Shown here: positions 16,233 to 27,530 of the stretch, piece by piece
Position numbering within the stretch: the stretch's first letter is position 1
Layout of the letters: the number at the start of each line of letters is the position of its first letter
Source: Corynebacterium sp. 122RC1
Lineage (GTDB): Bacteria > Actinomycetota > Actinomycetes > Mycobacteriales > Mycobacteriaceae
Length of the DNA: 64,000 bases
Reading direction: 5' to 3'
Assembly (NCBI RefSeq): GCF_024580955.1
Contig: NZ_JANIKD010000009.1
Coordinates: 1 to 64,000 of the forward strand
The notes under the pieces: model-generated
The model's database searches: none
What the model was told of the DNA's origin: nothing
What the model saw: only the letters and a program-made list of their open reading frames with translations
Position numbers and translations under genes: made by a program

Positions 16233-16311
16233 AGCGTGCTGAGTTTCGTGCAGGACCCCTGGATCCGGTAGGTGCGGGAGGGTGCGGAAAGGTACGGGAA
16301 GGAGAAAGCCA

Positions 16312-16713
16312 ATGGACAGGCAGGTAGTGCGTGATGCCGCGTTGCTGATATTGCGTGCAACGCTTGGTGTAGTGTTCATTGCTCATGGCTTTGACCGTTT
16401 TTTCCTCTCTGGGCTCACGGAAACAACGGGCCAGTTCAGTGCATGGGGAGTGCCGCAGCCGAAGTTCAGTGCTTTCCTTGTGGCCACCGCAGAGATGATC
16501 GGTGGGGCGCTGCTCACCCTGGGGTTGCTCACCACATTTTTTGCCGGCGCGCTGGCGCTGCTTGTGCTCGCCGCAATTTATTTTGTGCACCTGCCGGAGG
16601 GCGTTTCCGGGCTTGAGCTGCCTGTTGTGATGATCGCGGCGCTGATCACGGTGTTGGTGTTTGGCGCCGGGCGTGCGAGCCTCGATGAGGTACTCAGCCG
16701 TGCTGAGTTGTAG
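16312..16713 (+). CDS. DoxX family membrane protein
   Basis: A 133-residue four-helix membrane protein of the DoxX family: 'ALLILRATLGVVFIAHGFDRFF' (helix 1), 'FSAFLVATAEMIGGALLTLGLLTTFFAGALALLVLAAIYFVH' (helices 2-3) and a fourth helix at 105-122. DoxX relatives take part in thiosulfate/thiol oxidation complexes or respond to oxidative stress; the role here is unknown. The ATG at 16312 has AAGGAG upstream, which decides against the in-frame ATG at 16282. It overlaps the next gene by 29 bp. Confidence 0.82.
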   Translation: MDRQVVRDAALLILRATLGVVFIAHGFDRFFLSGLTETTGQFSAWGVPQPKFSAFLVATAEMIGGALLTLGLLTTFFAGALALLVLAAIYFVHLPEGVSGLELPVVMIAALITVLVFGAGRASLDEVLSRAEL

Positions 16714-17404
16714 CGAGGTACAAAAAGCACTTTCCGCGCGTCTTGACGGGGAGGAGCACGGCTTAAACGTGAGTGACGATGCGATCGACGCTCACCTTGC
16801 CACCTGCGCAGATTGCCAAGAGTTTTACAATCGGGCGGCGCTGCTGAACCGGAACCTCCACTTCCAGGCCCCACCGGCAGACTTCCCACGAGATTCCGCC
16901 CCGGATTTGTCCAAGATCATCATCGAGGGCGTGGAACCGCAATGGCGCAGGCAAGCGGCAACCCGCGCGCTGGGGATGGCGCTTGCTCGCGTGGCAACGG
17001 TGGTGCTCGGCGTCGCGTGGATTGCGTGGGCGGTAGGGTACCTGCAGCAGTCCTTGGCCATCGACGCCTCCCTTGACCCCGCCGGATATCAACTGGTCAC
17101 CGAGGCCGCCATCGTGCGTTTTGCCCTGGGCTTTGTGTGCTTCTTTGCGGCCTGGCAGCCGCGCGTGGTTTCGGGTGTGGTGGTGTTGTTGAGTGCGCTA
17201 TGGATGTTCCATTTTGGCTTCAATCTGCGCAACTTCCTGCTCGGTGAGCTGCCCGAGCCCATGTTGTGGCAAGCCGCCCTGCTGGGCCTGACCGTGGTGG
17301 TGCTGGGAGCAACCTGGCTGGCCACCAACGGTTGGGTGGTGCTCCAGGAGGCGCTGCGGGCACTCGGATTCGGGGTTAGAGTTGGCGAGTCCAAATGGCG
17401 ATAG
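16685..17404 (+). CDS. Zinc-finger (zf-HC2) membrane protein, anti-sigma-like
   Basis: A 239-residue protein with an N-terminal putative zinc-finger domain: 'SCSEVQKALSARLDGEE' then 'IDAHLATCADCQEF', the HxxxCxxC motif of zf-HC2 anti-sigma factors (residues about 38-49). Four or five membrane helices follow from about residue 98. No sigma factor gene is adjacent, so a role as anti-sigma factor is unproven. ATG at 16685 lies inside the end of the DoxX gene, implying translational coupling. Confidence 0.72.
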   Translation: MRYSAVLSCSEVQKALSARLDGEEHGLNVSDDAIDAHLATCADCQEFYNRAALLNRNLHFQAPPADFPRDSAPDLSKIIIEGVEPQWRRQAATRALGMALARVATVVLGVAWIAWAVGYLQQSLAIDASLDPAGYQLVTEAAIVRFALGFVCFFAAWQPRVVSGVVVLLSALWMFHFGFNLRNFLLGELPEPMLWQAALLGLTVVVLGATWLATNGWVVLQEALRALGFGVRVGESKWR

Positions 17405-17453
17405 TCTGCAGTGGTGATAGCCTGCGGGGGCGATAGCCTGCGGGCCTAGCAGG

Positions 17454-19124
17454 TTAGCGCCAGGCCGGCAGCCACATGAGCATGTTGTAGAAGCTGTCCG
17501 GGATCTGCAACCCGTAGAGAATGGGGCTATACAGCACAAAACTTGCAATGACCATGCCCAGGTACACAGGCACCGCAATGCGCAGCGCAGGGTGAGCGCT
17601 TTGGCGCATGGTGCCAAGCATGCAGGCGATCATCACCAGCACAAACGGGATGAGTGCGGTGGCATAGAAGAAGTACATTTGGCGGTCGTAGCTTGCCACC
17701 CATGGGATGAACCCTGCGGCAAAGCCCACTAACGGAATGACATACATCCGCCATTGGTTCTTCTTCGCCGCAGCCCACAGCGCCCACAGCACCACCGGAA
17801 CGATGAGCCACCATATGATTGGCGTGCCAAAGAGGTAGAGCATCTTCCTGCAGGTCTGCTCCCCACAAGCGATGTCCGTGGTGGAGAGGTAGAGGATGGG
17901 TTTGAGGCCTACTAGCCACTCCCAAGGTTTGGAGTCAAAGGGGTGGTCATGCCCGCTCGAGGTGGTCAGCGACGCATGAAAGTTCAGCACCGAAGAGTGG
18001 TAGTACACCCACCCCGCGAGCGCATCCGGCAACGCCTGCATCCAGGAATCAGCGGGGATGGTGCCGTTAGAGGCGGCATGGCGGTACACCGAGGTTTCTT
18101 GTGCAAACCAGGCCCGCCACGTCCACGCATACACCGCGATTGGCAGCAGCACCAGCGCAGCGAAAGCCCGCACCGAATCGAGGAACCACTGCCGCAGAGA
18201 GGGAGCCAGCCGCGCGTGCAGCAACACTGCGAGCACCCCGAAGAATGCCATGTAGTAGAGCCCAGACCACTTCACTGCCAACGCCAAACCAAGGAAGACA
18301 CCGCAGGCGATCCGCCACCAGCGCCACGCAAACTTGGGCTGGGCGGTAGCTTCCGTCCCAGTCAGATCCCCCTCAGAATCCCCACTTTGCTCGTGTTGTC
18401 CGTGTGTTCCGGCTGCAGCCTGCAGGCTCGCCGGTGCGCGCGACTCGGTCAGTTGCCAGTCTCGAATCAGCGCCCAGCAGGCCAGCACGATGAACAGCAC
18501 CTGGATGATGTCCAACATGCCGAAACGCGAGGTCACCAACAGTACGCCGTCAAAGGTGGCAAGCAGCCCCGCGAACAACGCCACCCAACCGGAGCCAGAA
18601 AGCCTGCGCGCGATAGCCATAATCACCAAGACCACGCCCACCCCACACAGCGCGGTGACCACGCGCCAACCCATTGGCGAATAGCCAAAGAGCATCTCGC
18701 CCCAAGCAATCATTTGCTTTGCCAGCGGTGGGTGCACCACCAGGCCATACCCCGGATTGGATTCAATGCCGCCAATCGCCAGGTTCTGCCAACTGCGCAC
18801 GATATCCCACGCCTGCGGCACATAGTGCTTCTCATCAAACACCGGCGTCCCACCTGCCTGGGCGGCATTGAGCCCAATAAAACGCGTAAACAGCGCCAGC
18901 AACGCCACCGCGGCGGTGGTCACGGTGTCAAAGCGGCTCCACTGGTATTGCATGCGAGTCAGGCGCAGCGTGGAGGGATTTGGGGCAATTTCCGACGCCA
19001 ACGCGGCATCCTCCCGCACCTGCGCAGGCCCCGTTGAGGGTTGCGTGGGGGTTGGGTGTGGGGTGGATGCCTGCGAGTTGGAGTTCACGGGTGCCGATTC
19101 TACTGTGAAGCGGACCGCCCGCAT
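17454..19124 (-). CDS. pmt: Polyprenyl-phosphomannose:protein mannosyltransferase
   Basis: A 556-residue Pmt (GT39) that transfers mannose from polyprenyl-phosphate-mannose to Ser/Thr of exported proteins during Sec export. Multi-pass membrane protein; the catalytic Asp-Glu appears in 'GTPVFDEKHYVPQAW' in the first loop, with 'YGLVVHPPLAKQMIAWGEMLFG' after it. The C-terminal half has several helices and the 'PWVASYDRQMYFFYATALIPF' block. The N-terminal 40-50 residues are Thr/Pro-rich and may start later (for example GTG 19088). Divergent from rsmI. Confidence 0.93.
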   Translation of the reverse strand: MRAVRFTVESAPVNSNSQASTPHPTPTQPSTGPAQVREDAALASEIAPNPSTLRLTRMQYQWSRFDTVTTAAVALLALFTRFIGLNAAQAGGTPVFDEKHYVPQAWDIVRSWQNLAIGGIESNPGYGLVVHPPLAKQMIAWGEMLFGYSPMGWRVVTALCGVGVVLVIMAIARRLSGSGWVALFAGLLATFDGVLLVTSRFGMLDIIQVLFIVLACWALIRDWQLTESRAPASLQAAAGTHGQHEQSGDSEGDLTGTEATAQPKFAWRWWRIACGVFLGLALAVKWSGLYYMAFFGVLAVLLHARLAPSLRQWFLDSVRAFAALVLLPIAVYAWTWRAWFAQETSVYRHAASNGTIPADSWMQALPDALAGWVYYHSSVLNFHASLTTSSGHDHPFDSKPWEWLVGLKPILYLSTTDIACGEQTCRKMLYLFGTPIIWWLIVPVVLWALWAAAKKNQWRMYVIPLVGFAAGFIPWVASYDRQMYFFYATALIPFVLVMIACMLGTMRQSAHPALRIAVPVYLGMVIASFVLYSPILYGLQIPDSFYNMLMWLPAWR

Positions 19125-19130
19125 AAGCCT

Positions 19131-19166
19131 CTGCGATGTTCACTGCGATGTTCACTGCGATGTTGC
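19131..19166. repeat. Three tandem 12-bp repeats between pmt and rsmI
   Basis: CTGCGATGTTCA, CTGCGATGTTCA and CTGCGATGTTGC run head to tail in the 71-bp divergent intergenic region, right before both genes. Copy number may vary and could alter promoter spacing; that is inference. Confidence 0.85.
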
Positions 19167-19195
19167 GGGAGTACCGTTGTGGCACACTGAGGTGC

Positions 19196-20044
19196 ATGAC
19201 TTCCTCCCACTCCCTGCCCAAGGGCATCATTTTGGCTGCAACTCCGCTCGGCAATATCGGCGATGCCACTGATCGCCTCAAAGAGGGGTTGGCCTACGCG
19301 GATGTGATTGCGGCGGAGGATACGCGCAGGGTGCGCAGCTTGGCACAGGCGTTGGGGATTGAAATTCGCGGCAAAGTGGTGTCCAACTTTGACCACAACG
19401 AACAGTCCCGCGCAGCGCAGTTGGTGGAGTTGGCCCACAATCAGACGGTGTTGGTGGTCACCGACGCCGGGATGCCGATCGTGAGCGACCCCGGCTTTCC
19501 CCTTGTTGAGGCCGCACACGCCGCTGGGGTCCCGTTGACGTGCTTCCCAGGGGCGTCGGCAGTGCCCACCGCTTTGGCACTTTCTGGACTGAAAGTGGGG
19601 AAGTTCGCCTTTGATGGTTTTGCTCCGCGTAAGCCGGGTGCACGGCGCGCGTGGTTGGAGTCTTTGCGGCAGGAACAGCGTGCTGTGGTGTTCTTTGAGT
19701 CGCCGCATCGGTTGGCGGAAACGCTGGCCACCGCTGTGGAGGTACTGGGTCCGCAGCGTCTGGTGGCGGTGTGTCGTGAGCTCACCAAGACGTATGAAGA
19801 GGTGCGTCGTGGGACTCTGGATGAGATGGCTGCGTGGGCCGTGGACCATGCTCGTGGGGAAATTACCGTGGTGCTTGACGGGGCAGGAGAATTAGAAGTT
19901 GATCTGGATTCCCTGTTGGATCAGGTGGAAAAACTTCAGGCGGAGGGGATGCGTTTGAAGGACGCTTGTAAACAGGCTGCACAGGGCACGCAGTACTCCG
20001 GCCGCGAGCTGTACCAGGCTGCCTTGGACCGCGAACAGGCCTGA
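19196..20044 (+). CDS. rsmI: 16S rRNA 2'-O-ribose C1402 methyltransferase
   Basis: A 282-residue tetrapyrrole-methylase-fold enzyme that uses SAM to methylate the ribose of C1402 in 16S rRNA. Diagnostic motifs: 'ILAATPLGNIGDATDR', 'ADVIAAEDTRRVRSLAQALG', 'VTDAGMPIVSDPGF' and 'GASAVPTALALSGL'. ATG 19196 with a GAGGT upstream gives the standard N-terminus. Alone on the plus strand between pmt and betP, as in C. glutamicum. Confidence 0.95.
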   Translation: MTSSHSLPKGIILAATPLGNIGDATDRLKEGLAYADVIAAEDTRRVRSLAQALGIEIRGKVVSNFDHNEQSRAAQLVELAHNQTVLVVTDAGMPIVSDPGFPLVEAAHAAGVPLTCFPGASAVPTALALSGLKVGKFAFDGFAPRKPGARRAWLESLRQEQRAVVFFESPHRLAETLATAVEVLGPQRLVAVCRELTKTYEEVRRGTLDEMAAWAVDHARGEITVVLDGAGELEVDLDSLLDQVEKLQAEGMRLKDACKQAAQGTQYSGRELYQAALDREQA

Positions 20045-20292
20045 GAGACGCCGCGTTCGCGTTCTGGCCCTGAACGTTATGAAATTGTAAAGGTTTAACT
20101 TCTGGGGCTCGTAATCCTGCGTTTCGCGGGTGAACGTGGGGGATGGAAAAACTGGAAGTGCCCTTGGGAAATGCCGCATACTTCTTTGCAGTGTGGGCGA
20201 GGTCTCCCCACTAGCAAAAGTGATAACAAAACATTCCTGATTGGGTGCATAGCAGGCAAAAATGGGGCATAAAATTTGCCATGCGCTGCAAT

Positions 20293-20309
20293 ATTCCACA
20301 CAGTGGAAT
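20293..20309. promoter_or_regulatory. Perfect palindrome just before betP
   Basis: ATTCCAC-ACA-GTGGAAT is a 7-bp perfect inverted repeat whose end is 14 bp before the betP start codon. It may be an operator or, in mRNA, a hairpin next to the ribosome-binding site. Confidence 0.5.
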
Positions 20310-20323
20310 GTATGGAAGAAAAT

Positions 20324-22150
20324 ATGACAAATCCACAAAGCGGGGTTGGGCGTGCCCCGCAAGAAGGGGCTATGCCAACGCAAACGCCTACCGCTCCCAC
20401 TACTCCCGCAGCTCACGAGGCTTCCGAGGTTCAGGAGGCTCAAGCAACGGCCACGCAAGAGCTGGCCACGATGCTGGACGCAGACTTCAGTTCCATCGAC
20501 GCCTCGGCGCAAGAAGATGAAACGGTTGCGCTCGCTGCCGATAGTGAGGACAGCAAGATCGACTGGACCATTACCGGCATCGCCGGTGTGCTCATCGCAG
20601 CGGTTGTGCTGTGGGGTCTGCTCGGCTCGGAGAGCTTTGCGGCCTTTGCCTCCCGCGCACTGGAGATCGTGGTGAACAACTTTGGTTGGGCGTTCATCCT
20701 GTTCACCACCGTGTTTGTGGTGTTCGTGGTTGCGATTGCGGCCTCGAAGTTTGGCACCATCAAACTGGGTGCGATTAATGAGGAGCCTGAGTTTTCCACG
20801 GTGAGCTGGATTGCCATGATGTTCGCCGCCGGCATGGGCATTGGTTTGATGTTCTACGGTGCGTCGGAGCCGCTGGCCTTCTACCGGGATGGTGTTCCTG
20901 GCCGTAACCCCAACGAGGTGGGCACATCTATGGCCACCGCGATGTTCCACTGGACGCTGCACCCGTGGGCCATCTATGCGATCGTCGGTTTGGCAATCGC
21001 CTACTCCACCTACCGCATCGGGCGTAAGCAATTGCTTTCCAGCGCCTTTGTGCCGCTGATTGGTGAAAAGGGCGCCGCAGGCCCGCTGGGTAAGTGCATT
21101 GACATTCTGGCAATCTTTGCCACGGTGTTTGGTACCGCCTGTTCCCTAGGCCTGGGTGCGCTGCAGATTCAGGCAGGCTTGGAGGCATCCGGGCTGATTG
21201 AAAACCCATCAAACTCCGTGGTGATCGGCATCGTCTTGGTGCTCACCCTGGCCTTTATCCTTTCTGCACTGTCTGGCGTGGGCAAGGGCATTCAGTACCT
21301 TTCCAACACGAACATGGTGTTTGCCGCGCTGCTGGCAATCTTTGTGTTCATCGTTGGGCCAACCATCTCCATCCTGAACCTCATCCCAGGTTCAATTGGT
21401 AACTACTTGGACCAATTCACGATGATGATCGGGCGTACCGCTGAGTCCGCAAACGGCACCGCCGGCGATTGGCTGAGCTCCTGGTCCATCTTCTACTGGG
21501 CATGGTGGATTTCCTGGTCCCCATTCGTGGGCATGTTCCTGGCACGTATTTCCCGTGGCCGCTCCGTGCGTGAATTCTGTATTGGTGTGCTTCTGGTGCC
21601 AGCGGGTGTTTCCACCATTTGGTTCGCAATCTTCGGTGGCACCGCCATCCACCTCGAGCAGCAGGGGCGTTCCATTGCGGCTGATTCCCCTGAGCAGGAA
21701 CTGTTCAACCTTCTGGGCACCTTCCCCGGTGGTACGGTTGCCGGATTTGTTGCCATGTTGCTGTTGGCTACCTTCTTTATTACCTCCGCGGACTCCGCTT
21801 CCACTGTGATGGGATCCATGTCCCAAAACGGCCGCGCCAACGCAACGCCTTGGCTCTCTGCCATCTGGGGTGCGCTGACCGCCGCGGTTGGGCTTACGCT
21901 GCTGCTCACCAACGAGGACGCCCTCTCCAACCTCCAAAACGTCACTATTGTTGCGGCTTCGCCATTCCTGGTGGTGCTCATCGCCTTGATGTTCGCCATC
22001 GTGAAGGACCTGCGCAATGACGTCATTTACCTGGAATACCGCGAGGCTCAAGCGTTCCAGCGCAAGCTCGCCCGCGAGCGCCGCCTCCTGCGCGAGCACC
22101 AGGAGATCGAGGAAGCAAAGCGCCGCCTGCGCCTGCGTCCCCGCGCATAG
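20324..22150 (+). CDS. betP: Sodium-coupled glycine betaine transporter BetP
   Basis: A 608-residue BCCT transporter. An acidic, Pro/Glu-rich N-terminal tail (about 1-70) precedes twelve membrane helices. Key motifs: '[16 protein letters not shown]' (helix 3 Na+/substrate segment), '[17 protein letters not shown]'-type block, and '[24 protein letters not shown]' (helix 8 Trp box). The arginine-rich C-terminal tail ('[14 protein letters not shown]', '[10 protein letters not shown]') is the K+/osmosensing domain of BetP. It imports glycine betaine under hyperosmotic stress. Sequence and position between rsmI and metS match C. glutamicum betP. ATG 20324 behind GGAAG. Confidence 0.95.
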   Translation: MTNPQSGVGRAPQEGAMPTQTPTAPTTPAAHEASEVQEAQATATQELATMLDADFSSIDASAQEDETVALAADSEDSKIDWTITGIAGVLIAAVVLWGLLGSESFAAFASRALEIVVNNFGWAFILFTTVFVVFVVAIAASKFGTIKLGAINEEPEFSTVSWIAMMFAAGMGIGLMFYGASEPLAFYRDGVPGRNPNEVGTSMATAMFHWTLHPWAIYAIVGLAIAYSTYRIGRKQLLSSAFVPLIGEKGAAGPLGKCIDILAIFATVFGTACSLGLGALQIQAGLEASGLIENPSNSVVIGIVLVLTLAFILSALSGVGKGIQYLSNTNMVFAALLAIFVFIVGPTISILNLIPGSIGNYLDQFTMMIGRTAESANGTAGDWLSSWSIFYWAWWISWSPFVGMFLARISRGRSVREFCIGVLLVPAGVSTIWFAIFGGTAIHLEQQGRSIAADSPEQELFNLLGTFPGGTVAGFVAMLLLATFFITSADSASTVMGSMSQNGRANATPWLSAIWGALTAAVGLTLLLTNEDALSNLQNVTIVAASPFLVVLIALMFAIVKDLRNDVIYLEYREAQAFQRKLARERRLLREHQEIEEAKRRLRLRPRA

Positions 22151-22267
22151 CAGCCCTGCATCCCTGGAGCGTTGGCCGCGTCGAAAGTTGCGTTGATGAT
22201 TGCGCCGATCTTCGCGGCAACAATCCAGAAATATCGTTTCGGCCTGCAGTTCGTTAAAGTAGTGGCC

Positions 22268-24100
22268 ATGTCTAAGTCTGTACTTGTTAGCGTTGCATGG
22301 CCCTACGCCAATGGTCCCCGCCACATCGGTCACGTGGCGGGTTTTGGTGTTCCTTCGGACGTTTTCGCACGATTCCAGCGAATGCGCGGCGCCAATGTGC
22401 TGATGGTTTCCGGTACAGATGAGCACGGAACGCCGCTGCTGGTGCAGGCGGATAAGGAAGGCGTGACCGTCAAGGAGCTCGCGGACCGCTACAACCGGCA
22501 GATTGTGCAGGACCTCGCTGGCCTTGGCCTTTCCTATGACCTGTTTACCCGCACCACCACCCGTAATCACTACGCGGTGGTGCAGGAACTGTTCCGCGGG
22601 CTGTATGAAAACGGCTACATGATCAAGCAGACCACCATGGGAGCGATCTCCCCGTCCACCGGCCGCACCCTCCCGGACCGCTACATTGAGGGCACCTGCC
22701 CCATCTGTGGCGCGCCGGGAGCCCGCGGTGACCAGTGCGATAACTGTGGCAACCAGCTTGACCCCGCAGACCTCATTGATCCGGTTTCCAAGATTAATGG
22801 TGAAACGCCACAGTTCGTGGAAACCGAGCACTTCCTGCTGGACTTGCCCGCGCTGGCGGATGCGCTCGCTGACTGGTTGAAGGCGCGCCAGGATTGGCGC
22901 CCCAATGTGCTGAAGTTCTCGCTGAACCTGCTGGAGGACCTGCGTCCACGCGCGATGAGCCGTGACATCGACTGGGGCATCCCGATTCCAGTGGAGGGGT
23001 GGGAGGAGAACCCGTCCAAGAAGCTGTACGTGTGGTTCGACGCCGTGGTGGGCTACCTCTCTGCCTCCATCGAATGGGCGTACCGCAACGGCACTCCGGA
23101 TGCCTGGAAAGAGTTTTGGCAAAACCCTGAGGCGCGCTCGTACTACTTCATGGGGAAAGACAACATTACGTTTCACTCCCAGATTTGGCCCGCTGAGCTG
23201 CTGGGTTACGCAGGCAAGGGTGCAAAGGGTGGGGAAGTAAAGGCCCTCGGTGAGCTGAACCTGCCCACTGAGGTGGTGTCTTCAGAGTTCCTCACCATGT
23301 CCGGTTCCAAGTTCTCCTCCTCTAAGGGCGTGGTGATTTACGTCAAGGACTTCCTCAAGGAGTTCGGCCCGGACCCATTGCGCTATTTCATCGCGGTGGC
23401 TGGCCCGGAGAACAATGACACCGACTTCACCTGGGACGAGTTCGTTCGCCGCGTGAACAACGAGCTGGCAAACGGCTGGGGCAACCTGGTGAATCGCACG
23501 GTGTCCATGGCACACAAGAACTTTGGCGAGGTTCCCACCCCAGGCGAGTTGCAGGAGGCAGACCAGAAGCTGCTGGACCTCGCGGAGGAGGCCTTCGCTG
23601 TGGTTGCAGAGGCGCTGGAGCATTCTAAGTTCAAGCAGGGTATTTCCCACGCCATGCATGTGGTGGGTGAGGCCAATGCCTACATTGCGGAGCAGGAACC
23701 CTGGAAGCTCGCGAAAGTTGAGGCTCAGCGCGAGCGCTTGGCCACCGTCCTGTGGACTGCGCTGCAGGTGATCAGTGACATCAACGTGCTGCTCACCCCA
23801 TACTTGCCGCACATTGCACAAAATGTCCATGAGACGTTAGGCCGCCAGGGCGTATGGGCTGCAAAGCCTCAGGTTGTTGAGGTCAGCGACGACATGCCGG
23901 TTGAGCCAGTGGGCGTTGGCGTGCCTGAGCTGGGGCAGCAGTACCCGGTAATCATGGGTGACTACCAGGAGCAGCAGGCCAAGTGGCAGCGCATCGCGGT
24001 GGAGCCGGGCGTGCCGCTTGAGAAGCCGGCACCGCTGATTGCAAAGCTGGATCCCGAGCTCGGCGAGACCGGCCCTGAGTGGGCTCCGGTGCAGGCCTAG
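22268..24100 (+). CDS. metS: Methionyl-tRNA synthetase
   Basis: A 610-residue class I aminoacyl-tRNA synthetase that charges tRNA-Met. The HIGH motif occurs as '[13 protein letters not shown]' (about 12-24), a zinc knuckle as '[18 protein letters not shown]' (about 142-159), and KMSKS as '[11 protein letters not shown]'. An all-alpha anticodon-binding domain follows. ATG 22268 gives the conserved N-terminus; an in-frame start 32 codons upstream is unlikely. It is followed 20 bp later by tatD. Confidence 0.97.
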   Translation: MSKSVLVSVAWPYANGPRHIGHVAGFGVPSDVFARFQRMRGANVLMVSGTDEHGTPLLVQADKEGVTVKELADRYNRQIVQDLAGLGLSYDLFTRTTTRNHYAVVQELFRGLYENGYMIKQTTMGAISPSTGRTLPDRYIEGTCPICGAPGARGDQCDNCGNQLDPADLIDPVSKINGETPQFVETEHFLLDLPALADALADWLKARQDWRPNVLKFSLNLLEDLRPRAMSRDIDWGIPIPVEGWEENPSKKLYVWFDAVVGYLSASIEWAYRNGTPDAWKEFWQNPEARSYYFMGKDNITFHSQIWPAELLGYAGKGAKGGEVKALGELNLPTEVVSSEFLTMSGSKFSSSKGVVIYVKDFLKEFGPDPLRYFIAVAGPENNDTDFTWDEFVRRVNNELANGWGNLVNRTVSMAHKNFGEVPTPGELQEADQKLLDLAEEAFAVVAEALEHSKFKQGISHAMHVVGEANAYIAEQEPWKLAKVEAQRERLATVLWTALQVISDINVLLTPYLPHIAQNVHETLGRQGVWAAKPQVVEVSDDMPVEPVGVGVPELGQQYPVIMGDYQEQQAKWQRIAVEPGVPLEKPAPLIAKLDPELGETGPEWAPVQA

Positions 24101-24120
24101 CAGGCATTGGGTACAGGTTC

Positions 24121-24954
24121 ATGAGCAAGAAGAAGCCACGTCCGCAGCCCGCCCCGTATCACCGGGAGATTCCCGGGCTTATCGACGCGCACACGCACCT
24201 CACGAGCTGCAAGGATCCCAGCGAGGACCTGTTGGCACGGGCGAGCGCTGCTGGGGTGCGGTGGGTGTGCACGGTGGGCGACGGCTTGGCGGAGGCACAA
24301 GCGGCACTCGCTTTGGCACACAAGCACGAGCAGGTGTTCGCCGCCTGTGCGATTCACCCCACCAAGGCGCATCAGCTCGATGAGCAGGCACGCGGGGAGT
24401 TGCAGCGGCTTGCCGCCGATCCCCGATGCGTGGCAGTGGGGGAGACAGGGCTGGATACGTACTGGATCACCCACGACCCAGAGCACACGGCTGACTTGGA
24501 CACTCAAATTGAGGCGTTACGTTGGCACGCCGAGCTGGCAAACACCGTGGCCAAGCCGCTGATGATTCACAACCGCGAGGCCGACGCGCAACTCATGGAG
24601 GTGCTCGGAGAGCTGGATATGCAGGTTCCCGTAATGCTGCACTGCTTCTCCTCCGAATTGGATGTGGCTCAGGAGGCCATTGCCAGGGGTTACATCTTGA
24701 GCTTCGCGGGAAACGTGACATTCCGCCGGAACGAGCACCTGCGCGAGGCGGCGCGGATCGCCCCAATTGAGCAGGTGTTTATTGAAACGGATGCGCCGTA
24801 CATGACCCCAGAACCCTTCCGGGGTGCCCGCAACGAACCCGCGCTGATCGGCCACACCGCGGTGTGCATCGCGGATGTTCGCGACATGCCGGTGGATGAT
24901 TTTGCCGAGCAAATGGAGCGCAACTTCCGCCGGATCTACCAGATCGAGGGGTAA
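24121..24954 (+). CDS. tatD: TatD family metal-dependent DNase
   Basis: A 277-residue TatD-type amidohydrolase-fold nuclease. Metal ligands: 'LIDAHTHL' near the N-terminus, Glu in 'VAVGETGLD', His in 'LMIHNREAD', His in 'VMLHCFSS' and Asp in 'FIETDAPY'. TatD enzymes are 3'-5' exonucleases with roles in oxidative DNA damage. Cotranscription with metS is conserved across bacteria. Confidence 0.93.
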   Translation: MSKKKPRPQPAPYHREIPGLIDAHTHLTSCKDPSEDLLARASAAGVRWVCTVGDGLAEAQAALALAHKHEQVFAACAIHPTKAHQLDEQARGELQRLAADPRCVAVGETGLDTYWITHDPEHTADLDTQIEALRWHAELANTVAKPLMIHNREADAQLMEVLGELDMQVPVMLHCFSSELDVAQEAIARGYILSFAGNVTFRRNEHLREAARIAPIEQVFIETDAPYMTPEPFRGARNEPALIGHTAVCIADVRDMPVDDFAEQMERNFRRIYQIEG

Positions 24955-25045
24955 GGGTCCCGCGCGGCAGGAGCGAGGTGCCAAGTGATGTGCCTTGATT
25001 TCGGGCAGATCGACAATAAGCTTCCACCCTTGGCACCGAACCCAG

Positions 25046-25070
25046 GTAACAAATCCGTAACTAATGTTAC
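25046..25070. promoter_or_regulatory. GTAAC direct repeat, possible MtrA site for rpf2
   Basis: GTAAC at 25046 and again at 25057 form a direct repeat with 11-bp period, followed by an inverted GTTAC at 25066. OmpR-family regulators bind such repeats. MtrA is reported to act on rpf2 and betP in C. glutamicum, so it is the natural candidate. The 258-bp region before rpf2 has no other clear structure. Confidence 0.45.
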
Positions 25071-25176
25071 CTGTGTGACTCAAGTGGCTAATGCTGTGAC
25101 CTGCGCAAAAGATTCTCGACTTTTCCCCGCCGTTACCGTATTGTGATTTTTTGATTCCGTTAAAGTTTCCCTTTGA

Positions 25177-26349
<1,173 letters not shown>

Positions 26350-26378
26350 AAGGGAATAAGTCACTTTTTGGGGGACTG

Positions 26379-26405
26379 GGACCAGCGCAGTGCGTGCGCT
26401 GGTCC
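26379..26405. terminator. Terminator-like hairpin after rpf2
   Basis: GGACCAGCGCA and its exact complement TGCGCTGGTCC form an 11-bp stem around a 5-nt loop, 30 bp after the rpf2 stop. The downstream tail is TCTT, only partly T-rich. Confidence 0.65.
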
Positions 26406-26586
26406 TCTTGCGCTGCGCGTGGTGAAACTAGTTGTTAGTATCTGTGCCCACTAGCAAAGAAGCAAAGAAGCACTGAGCAGATGATGGCCGCGATCGGGAG
26501 TGGGTGCGGCAAACACATCTGCCAACAATCGCATCCCTTCGCGATTCCCATCGCTGCCCTTGCTGCCCCTCACCCAAGGAGTTTTG

Positions 26587-27417
26587 ATGAGCAACCAGTA
26601 CGGTGACAGCCAGTACGGTGACAACCAGTATCCGAACCAACCCATGCCGCCGAATGCGTACTCAACGAGCGACTACGAACAGCATGAGGGCCTGACCAGC
26701 CCAAGCAGCATGGCCTCCTCGTACCCACCAGGTGGGCAACCTCACTCCACCGAGAGCTACAACATCTTGTCAATCGTTGCGCTCGTGGTGGCTTTCTTCA
26801 TCCCACCGGCCGCGATTGTCACAGGCCACATTGCACTAAGCAAAATCAAGAAGAGCGGCGAGAAGGGCCGTGGAATGGCGCTTGCCGGCACCATCTTGGG
26901 ATATGTGTTCACCATTTTGACTGTTCTCATGATCGTTGCGGCAATAGCCCTAGGAGCCTTCACCACAAACGAGGCCGCAGAGGAGGCTCCCGCCAATGCC
27001 TTCAGTTCCGGGGTGCAGGAACTCCCTGACGAGGAACTTACAGGCGATGAGGTTCTAGGTGCAGGCGACGCCGCAGTGCCGATTGAGACGGATAACGGCA
27101 TCGTGGTTCCGATTCCGGTTCCGGTGGCTGTGGCCAACGAGCGCAATTGTCAGGCGCTCTATGGCTATATGCGTGACGTTGAAGCCGGGATGGTGGCCCA
27201 TGAGGGGGAGGAGTACCCCATCTTCGCTGCCCAAGAGGGGGCTGCCCGCAACTACGCTGCCGCCACTGAGGATCCGGCGGTGGCGGAGCTGGCGCTCTCC
27301 ATCGCAGACCTACTGGCAGCGAATGACATTTCCACGCAGTACATTGAGCGTGACAATGCCCTCTACCAGTACAACCAGGCGATGATCACCGCCTGCGCCG
27401 AGATTGGCTTGTCCTAG
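26587..27417 (+). CDS. DUF4190 membrane protein
   Basis: A 276-residue protein. The N-terminal 60 residues are hydrophilic with the repeat QYGDSQYGDNQYP, mirrored by repeated DNA. A DUF4190-like domain with two helices follows (about 58-123): 'YNILSIVALVVAFFIPPAAIVTGHIALSKIKKSGEKGRGMALAG'. The C-terminal 150 residues are probably outside the cell, with Cys193 and Cys271 (approximate) that could form a disulfide. ATG 26587 with AAGGAG 6 bases upstream is clear. Function unknown. Confidence 0.8.
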   Translation: MSNQYGDSQYGDNQYPNQPMPPNAYSTSDYEQHEGLTSPSSMASSYPPGGQPHSTESYNILSIVALVVAFFIPPAAIVTGHIALSKIKKSGEKGRGMALAGTILGYVFTILTVLMIVAAIALGAFTTNEAAEEAPANAFSSGVQELPDEELTGDEVLGAGDAAVPIETDNGIVVPIPVPVAVANERNCQALYGYMRDVEAGMVAHEGEEYPIFAAQEGAARNYAAATEDPAVAELALSIADLLAANDISTQYIERDNALYQYNQAMITACAEIGLS

Positions 27418-27530
27418 GCGGACCTGTACTGAGCACTTGGCTGGCGCCACTGGCCTCCATCTCGATGGGTCTCAAACGCTTGGACTTTGAGGTCCTAGCC
27501 ACGTAGGAGTGGGTGGTAGATTGTGTGTTC

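Noticed and set aside
16166..16360. Minus-strand frame rich in Pro-Asn and Pro-Val
   Set aside because: It is produced by the hexanucleotide repeat and lacks gene-like features.
17943..19037. Long plus-strand frame opposite pmt
   Set aside because: Pmt motifs on the minus strand are clear; the opposite frame is Arg/His/Pro-rich without domains.
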